From an uncultured bacterium (lineage in GTDB: Bacteria; Planctomycetota; UBA1135; GCA-002686595): a stretch of DNA of 32,178 bases. Positions 27,050-32,178 of the stretch are shown piece by piece (position 1 is the stretch's first letter; each line of letters opens with the position of its first letter). The notes beneath the pieces are model-generated. The model had not been told where the DNA came from. It worked only from the letters and a program-made list of their open reading frames with translations, and searched no databases. The position numbers and the translations under genes were made by a program. The stretch lies in the NCBI GenBank assembly GCA_937905825.1, contig CALCXM010000176.1, forward strand, positions 1 to 32,178, read 5' to 3'.

Positions 27050-29668
27050 ATGAAGTCACGCCTGCCCATTTCTTCCTCGGTCCTCTTGGGCTTCCTGCTG
27101 GCCTTGCTGGTGGGGGGCGTGTTGTGGATTTCCTTTGGCAACTCGGGATCTGAAGCCCCAACCACGGTGGCCCTGGGCCTGGGCGCTGCGCTGCTTCCCG
27201 ACGCCCCTGTTGAGCTTCCCGCGCGAGAGCAAGCGCCAGGGGAATCGGAGAACCTTGCCCGGGCAAGCGCTGCGCGCCGCGCGATCCTCAGCGAGAAGGA
27301 AGAAGCCACCCTTGAACTCTTGGCCAGCGGCAGCGGCATCGAATTTCGCGGACAAGTGCTGGCCGCCTTGGGCGAGTTGCCCCTGCCTGGAGTGCTCGTG
27401 CATCTGGAGGGAGACGAATGGGAAGTGGAGGTGGAGAGCGCCGCCGACGGTCGCTTTCTCGCTCACGTTCCCGACCTCAAGGGTCTACGACTGCGCGCTA
27501 GCTCGCCCGGCTACGTGCCCTTCCTCAAAGCAACGGACGGCACCCAATCAGAAGTGCAGATCGTGCTCAAGCAGGAGGGCCGCATCGTCGGTAGCTTGAC
27601 TGGCGAGGTGCTCGACGCAGAGCGCACAAGCCGCGCCTTGCTTTGGGACTTGCGCGTGCCTGGATCCGCATCGGAAGAGCCCCACGCAGAAACCGAGGTC
27701 GACGCGCAAGGTCACTTCGAGTTCGGCGAGTTGTGCACCAGCGAATACCTCGTGTGCGTGATCTATCCCGGCTGTCGCATGACTTTCGTGCCCAACGTCT
27801 CCGTGGAAGCGGGGATCGTCACGCAGGTTTCCTTGGAGCCCAAAGCGGGCGCGAAGCTGACGGGCCAGGTCACCCAACTGGACTCGGGGGAGCCCATCCC
27901 CGGGGTGCAAGTGCGCGCCAAACTGCGTTGGACCACCGTCGCTCGCCTGATGCGCCTTTCGGAAGTCGAGACCAGCACCGACGAGCAAGGCCGCTACGCG
28001 TTCGATGGGCTGTCCCAAGCCGAGCACCGCGTGACGGTCACCGCCCCCTGGGGATCGGAAGCGAGATCGGACTTGCCCATCTACAAAGAGCAGGACGAGG
28101 TCGAGTTGGACTTCGAATTGGCCGAACCCGGCAAGCTCTCCGGCACGGTCATGAACGCTCAGGGCTTGGGCGTCGGTCAAGCGCAGGTGCGTTTGACCTG
28201 GGAGGGCACGTCGGGGGTGGACGCCGAAGACTGGAGCCCCGGACAAGGCGCGGGGGAACGCACGGCGATTGCCGATGGGAATGGCTTGTTCTCCTTTGAG
28301 GGCTTGCCCGCTCGCCGCGAACTCATTCTCGTCGCATCCGCAGCGCAGAACAACGCCTCCGGAGCCGGACTCTTGGGCCGTCCCGTGGCGCAGAACCTGC
28401 GCCCTGGTCAAGACCGTGAGGGTCTGGAGCTAAAGCTCTACGAACTGCACAGCGTTCAAGGCTTGGTCCACGATCAATCGAAGCGCCCGCTGGCCGGGGT
28501 CGAGATCGAAGTCACCCAAAAACCCGAGCTCACGAACCAACGCAAGCGAGCGCCGATGACCCATTCCGTGGTGTTGAGCGCTGCCGACGGTCGCTTCGAA
28601 CTCAAGGGGCTCGTGCAGGGCAAGTACGACCTGATCCTGCGCAGCGTGGGCTACTTGCCCAATGTGCGCAGCCTGACCGTCAAGCCGGAGCCCGACCCGA
28701 ACAAGATCTTCGAGGTTGGCCTGCACGAGCAAGAGTTCCTGGGGGGCTTCGTGGAGAACGAGTTCTTCGAGGCCGTGCCCTACGCGCAAGTGGTCATCGT
28801 GCCCTACGCGCAAGTGCCCAACGAGAGTGGCGCCCCCGCCAACGGGCGCGGCAAACGCGCCAAGCCGCGCAGCACCCGCGCCGACGGCTACGGCCGCTTC
28901 CTCTTCGACAACCTGGTGCCCGGGGAGTACACCGTGCGTGCCAAAGCCGCGGGCTATGAAAAGTCCCCGCTCGAAGAACGGGTGGTGCTTCCAGGAGCCG
29001 GCGAGGTGCGTCTCGAGTTGCATACCCAACCCCTCGTGCCGCGCGCGACGCTGCTCGGCCGCTTGCAGCGACGGGATGGGGCAGAGCTCACGCGCGTCAA
29101 GGTGCAAGGCTTGAAGGGCGGCTCAATCACTTGGCGCGGGGATGCCTTCGAAGTGCTCGGTGTCCAAAGTGGAACGCTCAATCCGACCTTTGAAGCCGCC
29201 GGTTGCTTGCCCGTGAACCCGGGCCAACTGACCCTGGCCCCCGGGGCTGTGCAGCACCTGGGCACGCTCTTCATGGATCCCGCGGCGGAGCTCTACGTTT
29301 TCGTGCGCAACCAAGCGGGCAAACCCGTCAGAGATTTCCAGGCGCGCCTGGTGCCCACGGACGCCGTGGCCAAGCAGAGCGGCATGGCCGCAGTGAACCT
29401 CAGCTTGAAGCGCAGCCGCCATCGCTACAAGGGCGCGCAGGATCAAGTGCAGGGGACTGCGGGCTATTCGAAGTACGTTCCCTTCGGCAGTTGGAGTTTG
29501 GAGGTGCAGGCGAAGGGCACGGGCAAGGTGTCCCGCCCGCTCGAATTCAATGGCTCGAAACTGTTGGTGCGCACCGAGGTTGAGGTGGCGCCCCCCAAGC
29601 CCAACGAGCAGAAGCCAAAGGGCAAGCAGAAGACCAAGCGGGTCAAGCCGCCGAAGACTCCGAAGTAG
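27050..29668 (+). CDS. Large carboxypeptidase-regulatory-like protein anchored by an N-terminal helix
   Basis: 872 residues. A single membrane helix (SSVLLGFLLALLVGGVLWISF, residues 6-27) puts the rest outside. Between 95 and 730 several carboxypeptidase-regulatory-like Ig-type domains follow one another, each with a G-x-V...G-V-x-V start and a DGRF or GRYAFDGL turn, for example FRGQVLAALGELPLPGVLVH and LTGQVTQLDSGEPIPGVQV, and VQGLVHDQSKRPLAGVEIEV. These are structural, often adhesive or scaffolding modules. The last 25 residues are lysine and proline rich (KPKGKQKTKRVKPPKTPK), perhaps a contact with acidic polymer. The ATG at 27050 follows the propeller gene by 15 nt and lacks a ribosome site. 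No enzyme motif is seen. Co-transcription with the preceding genes is likely. Confidence 0.88.
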   Translation: MKSRLPISSSVLLGFLLALLVGGVLWISFGNSGSEAPTTVALGLGAALLPDAPVELPAREQAPGESENLARASAARRAILSEKEEATLELLASGSGIEFRGQVLAALGELPLPGVLVHLEGDEWEVEVESAADGRFLAHVPDLKGLRLRASSPGYVPFLKATDGTQSEVQIVLKQEGRIVGSLTGEVLDAERTSRALLWDLRVPGSASEEPHAETEVDAQGHFEFGELCTSEYLVCVIYPGCRMTFVPNVSVEAGIVTQVSLEPKAGAKLTGQVTQLDSGEPIPGVQVRAKLRWTTVARLMRLSEVETSTDEQGRYAFDGLSQAEHRVTVTAPWGSEARSDLPIYKEQDEVELDFELAEPGKLSGTVMNAQGLGVGQAQVRLTWEGTSGVDAEDWSPGQGAGERTAIADGNGLFSFEGLPARRELILVASAAQNNASGAGLLGRPVAQNLRPGQDREGLELKLYELHSVQGLVHDQSKRPLAGVEIEVTQKPELTNQRKRAPMTHSVVLSAADGRFELKGLVQGKYDLILRSVGYLPNVRSLTVKPEPDPNKIFEVGLHEQEFLGGFVENEFFEAVPYAQVVIVPYAQVPNESGAPANGRGKRAKPRSTRADGYGRFLFDNLVPGEYTVRAKAAGYEKSPLEERVVLPGAGEVRLELHTQPLVPRATLLGRLQRRDGAELTRVKVQGLKGGSITWRGDAFEVLGVQSGTLNPTFEAAGCLPVNPGQLTLAPGAVQHLGTLFMDPAAELYVFVRNQAGKPVRDFQARLVPTDAVAKQSGMAAVNLSLKRSRHRYKGAQDQVQGTAGYSKYVPFGSWSLEVQAKGTGKVSRPLEFNGSKLLVRTEVEVAPPKPNEQKPKGKQKTKRVKPPKTPK
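28775..28816 (+). repeat. Exact 18-bp local duplication inside the carboxypeptidase-like gene
   Basis: GTGCCCTACGCGCAAGTG occurs at 28775 and again at 28799, in frame, encoding VPYAQV twice. The identity at DNA level suggests a recent small duplication. Confidence 0.8.
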
Positions 29669-29714
29669 GGGGGGCGGACGTTCGAGCTGGAGTTCTCGCT
29701 GCGCGGCGACCCAA

Positions 29715-29739
29715 CGTCCACATCGTTGCCACGCAGTCT
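29715..29739. repeat. 25-bp intergenic repeat, copy 2
   Basis: It matches copy 1 at 18523-18547 at 24 of 25 positions, in the same orientation. It lies in the 196-bp spacer between the carboxypeptidase-like gene and the hydrolase gene. On the minus strand both copies are preceded, 11-34 nt away, by a T5 run. Confidence 0.8.
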
Positions 29740-29864
29740 GAGCGTCGCCCTGCGGGATCCCAAAAATTCCCCCAGTTCCGGGCCATCCCGCCAACAGCTT
29801 GCCCATGCCCCAGGTCGATAAGGGGGGGTCCTCCCCGACCCTTGGTTCCCCGACTCCCTGACTC

Positions 29865-31391
29865 ATGCTCACTGTGCGCAAGCTCCTGCCCCTGCTGGCG
29901 ATCTGCATCCTCTCGACGCCCACCCGGCTGCTTGCGGGGCCCGTGGCCCTGGGAGCGAGCCCGTCCGCCCTGCCGCTGCAACCCGTGTTCGAGCCCCTGC
30001 AGCCCCTGCCGGCGCCTCTGCAAGAGGAAGAACCCCAAGCCATGTTCCGCTGGGCCCAAGCCGTGGAGGACCTGGGCACGGTCAGCTTGCCCGTGGTCGG
30101 CCAGGGCGGCTGGACCTACGGCCCGAACGGCATGTACTACCGCGCCGTCCCGAGTTTCAGCGGCGACCCGACCTACGAGTTGCTCTTCCGCCCGCCCTTC
30201 TCTGGCAGCGCGACCCATCCCGAACGCGTCCTGGTGCAGATCCCCGCGGGCTTCGCTTCCAAGCCCTTCTACGAGCGCGCGGTCGTGATGGCCTTTCACC
30301 GCTTCTCTGTCAGCGAGAAGGACATCTTCCTCAACACGACCCTGCCCCAAGAGGCCCGCCAGCGCGGCTGGATGCTTGTGGCCCCCTACGGCCTGACCGA
30401 CACCAACTTCGGCAACGTCCAAAGCCAAGAGTCCCTGGCCACCATCGCCCACGCGCTCTTCGCCGTGGTGCCCTTCAACTATCGGCGCATCTACGGCGTT
30501 GGCTTTTCGATGGGGGGCATCAATGCGTTGAGTTTCGGCATGCGCCACTTGGACGGACAGCAAATGCAATTCGCCGCCGTGGCCGTGCACACCGGCACCA
30601 TGGACATGGTGCAGACGTTCAACAACTCCGGCTTGGCCGTGCAGCTCTTGCTCTCGAACTCCAAGCACTTCGGTGGCACCCCGAGCCAAGTGCCCTTCGA
30701 GTACGAGCGCGTCTCTCCCGTGCGATTCTTGCCGAGCGGCTTGGTGGACCCGGACCACGCGCCCGTCGTCAACTTTGAGAAGCGCGCCATCTACTTGCAC
30801 TCGAACTTGGCGGACCCTCAAACCAACCTGGTGGCGGGCATGAGTTCCCTGCGGCAGTTCCTGCAACAGCGCGGAGCCAACGTGCTGGAGGACTTGGTCT
30901 ACGAGCCGACCCTCGGCCACAACTGGGCCACCATGAACATGACCAAGGCCTTGGACTTCTTGGGGCAAGACGACCTGTCCAAGACCATGCCCGACTCCCA
31001 AGACTTTGTGGTCGATACGCCCGGCCGTTGGTGGCAAGTGGAAGTGGACACCATCGAGCCCGACAAGGCCGCGCGCTTTCACTTGGACGTGGCGCCCTAT
31101 CAGCTCGGTCTCTTGAACTCCTTCAACCTGTCCGACACGGACGGCTTGTACGCGATCACCTTGGACTTGCCCAAGATCGGCTTGAGCTCCACGCAGCCCC
31201 TGCGCTTCACGCACTCGACCGTGGACGGAACCTACGACTGGATCACCTTGCGCGGCGTGCCCTTCAAGCCCAGTTCAGTCCGCGCCAACGGTGCCCCGCC
31301 GGCCACCTGGAACTTCAACCCGTTCTTGAAGGAGCTGCGCATCGTGCCCCACGTGACGGGGGCGTTGGTGACCGTGGACATCCTGCCCTAG
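29865..31391 (+). CDS. Exported alpha/beta-hydrolase (esterase-like)
   Basis: 508 residues with a signal peptide (KLLPLLAICILSTPTRLLAG). A proline-rich linker runs to about 60. The hydrolase core contains VLVQIPAGF, GWMLVAPYG (strands), the nucleophile elbow YGVGFSMGGINALSFGM with S215, and a likely catalytic histidine H352 in LGHNWATMNM. The acid residue is not certain. This is the PHB-depolymerase/feruloyl-esterase style of serine esterase, so an extracellular ester substrate is plausible. The C-terminal 150 residues (after DTPGRWWQVEVD) form an extra beta-rich domain. The ATG at 29865 has no ribosome site; a short hairpin (AAGGG...CCCTT, 29820-29843) lies just upstream. It ends the plus-strand gene series. 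Confidence 0.87.
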   Translation: MLTVRKLLPLLAICILSTPTRLLAGPVALGASPSALPLQPVFEPLQPLPAPLQEEEPQAMFRWAQAVEDLGTVSLPVVGQGGWTYGPNGMYYRAVPSFSGDPTYELLFRPPFSGSATHPERVLVQIPAGFASKPFYERAVVMAFHRFSVSEKDIFLNTTLPQEARQRGWMLVAPYGLTDTNFGNVQSQESLATIAHALFAVVPFNYRRIYGVGFSMGGINALSFGMRHLDGQQMQFAAVAVHTGTMDMVQTFNNSGLAVQLLLSNSKHFGGTPSQVPFEYERVSPVRFLPSGLVDPDHAPVVNFEKRAIYLHSNLADPQTNLVAGMSSLRQFLQQRGANVLEDLVYEPTLGHNWATMNMTKALDFLGQDDLSKTMPDSQDFVVDTPGRWWQVEVDTIEPDKAARFHLDVAPYQLGLLNSFNLSDTDGLYAITLDLPKIGLSSTQPLRFTHSTVDGTYDWITLRGVPFKPSSVRANGAPPATWNFNPFLKELRIVPHVTGALVTVDILP

Positions 31392-31406
31392 TCGAATCCA
31401 GCCGTT

Positions 31407-31433
31407 GGGGAGGGGCCTGCCTTCGGGGAGGGG
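31407..31433 (+). other. G-quadruplex-type motif just after the hydrolase stop
   Basis: Four runs of four G are separated by loops of A, CCTGCCTTC and A. The motif begins 16 nt after the stop codon, in the sense strand, so the mRNA could fold a two- to four-layer quadruplex at its 3' end. Confidence 0.55.
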
Positions 31434-31579
31434 ACTGGGCCGATGGCCTGGGGGGAAGCTGGCCGAACGCCGTGGGCGACTCGGCGGGGGATCAAGCCCC
31501 GCAGAAGCCTCGCTACCCGGTTGCGATGGGTCGGCGAGTCGGTCATTCCGTTGGCCAAGCACCAGGCGTATCCATAGAT

Positions 31580-31616
31580 AAAAAAAGGGGGCCGACAGTG
31601 GGAAGTCTGTCGGCCC
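31580..31616 (-). terminator. Strong intrinsic terminator on the minus strand
   Basis: GGGCCGACAG pairs perfectly with CTGTCGGCCC around an eight-base loop (31589-31616). On the minus strand the stem is followed by CC and then seven T (31586-31580). This is a textbook terminator for a transcript coming from the right. Confidence 0.85.
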
Positions 31617-31683
31617 GAGGAGAGAAGAGTGTCCTCTAGGGCTTCCCGATAACCGCCGCTCGCAAGACGATTATCACCCGAAG

Positions 31684-31905
31684 TCACTCATCACTAAGAT
31701 GGTAACCCACTCGCTGAGGATTGCACGATTCTCCGCAGACTTTTTTAGAAAACAGTTCCTTTTTTAGAAAACAGTTCGGCTTCCTCGCGCCGGATTTCCC
31801 CGGAGACTGCGTTCTAGGGCCTTCAAACGCAGAATCCGCATCGGCGAGTAGGGCCTTCACCTGATAAGGAATTTCCAAAGGATTCGGAGGAATTCGCGAG
31901 GGCAT
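31684..31905 (-). CDS. Small hypothetical ORF upstream of the terminator
   Basis: 73 codons, ATG start, with a possible AGGGAC ribosome site about 9 nt upstream. It is the only ORF with a plausible start between the right edge and the strong minus-strand terminator, which lies 68 nt past its stop. The N-terminus (IPPNPLEIPYQVKALLADAD) looks protein-like; the C-terminus is Lys/Cys rich because it reads through the 19-bp duplication at 31740. Without one copy of that duplication the frame would end in a different, more hydrophobic tail (ENRAILSEWVTILVMSDFG) at a nearby stop. It may therefore be a recently frameshifted small gene. Codon choice is less GC-rich than in neighbours. I recognise no family. 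Confidence 0.3.
   Translation of the reverse strand: MPSRIPPNPLEIPYQVKALLADADSAFEGPRTQSPGKSGARKPNCFLKKELFSKKVCGESCNPQRVGYHLSDE
31740..31777. repeat. Perfect 19-bp tandem duplication, AT-rich
   Basis: CTTTTTTAGAAAACAGTTC occurs twice back to back with no mismatch (31740-31758 and 31759-31777). The unit is not a multiple of three, so it would shift any frame through it. Exact identity suggests a recent event or a selected binding-site pair. Confidence 0.9.
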
Positions 31906-31946
31906 CGGTCGGTCGTCCCTACGTTTTTACGTTGCGAGTTGCTCCC

Positions 31947-31963
31947 GTGACACGCCTGTGACA
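31947..31963. repeat. GTGACA pair with 11-bp period
   Basis: GTGACA at 31947 and again at 31958, one helical turn apart, about 42 nt upstream of the small minus-strand ORF. It could be a regulator site; this is weak. Confidence 0.3.
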
Positions 31964-32178
31964 GTTGGGTCTTCTTCGGACCTCCAAGGTCGGTTCTCTT
32001 GGGACGGCGATGGCAACCTGTTGCACCCATCAACGGCTAGGCCAGCGCGCCCGTAACCGAAGCGCTCGAGCCGCTCGAAGCACGGGACAGAATCAATGCC
32101 ACTGCCCGACGGCTCCGCGCAAAGACCCAGCCGACGAAATCCAGGCCACGGGCCCAACGGCTCACCGGACAGGGCCCC

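Larger units (their letters stand above)
31392..32178. other. 787-bp end region without a convincing large gene
   Basis: After the hydrolase gene, no long frame has protein character on either strand. The region contains a G-run, a minus-strand terminator, one small minus-strand ORF, a 19-bp tandem duplication, paired GTGACA hexamers and a possible RHS-like fragment. The part from 31640 to 31930 is visibly richer in A and T than the rest of the window, suggesting foreign or non-coding DNA. Confidence 0.55.

Noticed and set aside
29643..31214. 523-codon minus-strand frame opposite the exported hydrolase
   Set aside because: Val/Gln/His/Gly-rich shadow of the hydrolase gene; the opposite strand has a signal peptide and a GFSMGG nucleophile elbow.

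Overview
The window is about 32 kb of GC-rich (low-60s percent by eye), gene-dense bacterial chromosome. It holds roughly 18 credible genes, most of them in short operons. It looks like Planctomycetota or a close relative. The reasons are a choice-of-anchor-B secreted protein with a C-terminal module I associate with uncultured planctomycetes, several NHL/beta-propeller and carboxypeptidase-regulatory-like exported proteins, a MauG-type di-heme protein, an SSS symporter of the type common there, and few Shine-Dalgarno sites at the first genes of operons. The lineage is an inference. I see no phage genes, transposase, CRISPR array, rRNA or complete tRNA.

Left part (1-7133, minus strand): a four-gene operon transcribed right to left. 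It encodes an ArsR-type regulator fused to a SAM methyltransferase, cobalamin-dependent methionine synthase (metH), a sugar-phosphate-type nucleotidyltransferase and a sodium:solute symporter that runs off the left edge. A 24-bp near-perfect palindrome covers the start of the regulator gene and is a good candidate auto-operator. The simplest reading is a methionine/SAM-cycle operon that senses its own metabolite.

Next (7333-12222): a minus-strand pair, a GT-C-like membrane glycosyltransferase and a TraB/GumN-like lipoprotein. It is divergent from a plus-strand polytopic membrane protein that also resembles the GT-C group. Then, on the plus strand, come queF (queuosine precursor reduction) with a well-formed promoter, a soluble hybrid histidine kinase, and a three-gene operon of an NHL-propeller protein, a YtkA/FixH-like exported protein and a MauG/cytochrome-c-peroxidase-like di-heme protein.

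Centre (18288-24290): a 477-bp spacer with a stem-loop cluster and one copy of a 25-bp repeat, then the choice-of-anchor-B protein. A strong 18-bp-stem bidirectional terminator separates it from the convergent adenosine deaminase gene. gltX is divergent from adenosine deaminase.

Right part (24427-31391, all plus): a zinc anti-sigma-like/FecR-like membrane protein, a metallophosphoesterase, a small propeller protein, a large carboxypeptidase-regulatory-like protein and an exported alpha/beta-hydrolase. The last 787 bp have no convincing large gene. They hold a G-quadruplex-type run, a strong minus-strand terminator, a small lower-GC ORF carrying a perfect 19-bp tandem duplication, and a possible RHS-like fragment.

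The most interesting points are the metH operon with its fused regulator and palindrome, -10-like hexamers placed exactly 6-7 nt before some start codons (candidate leaderless mRNAs), and the 25-bp intergenic repeat found in two spacers 11 kb apart.
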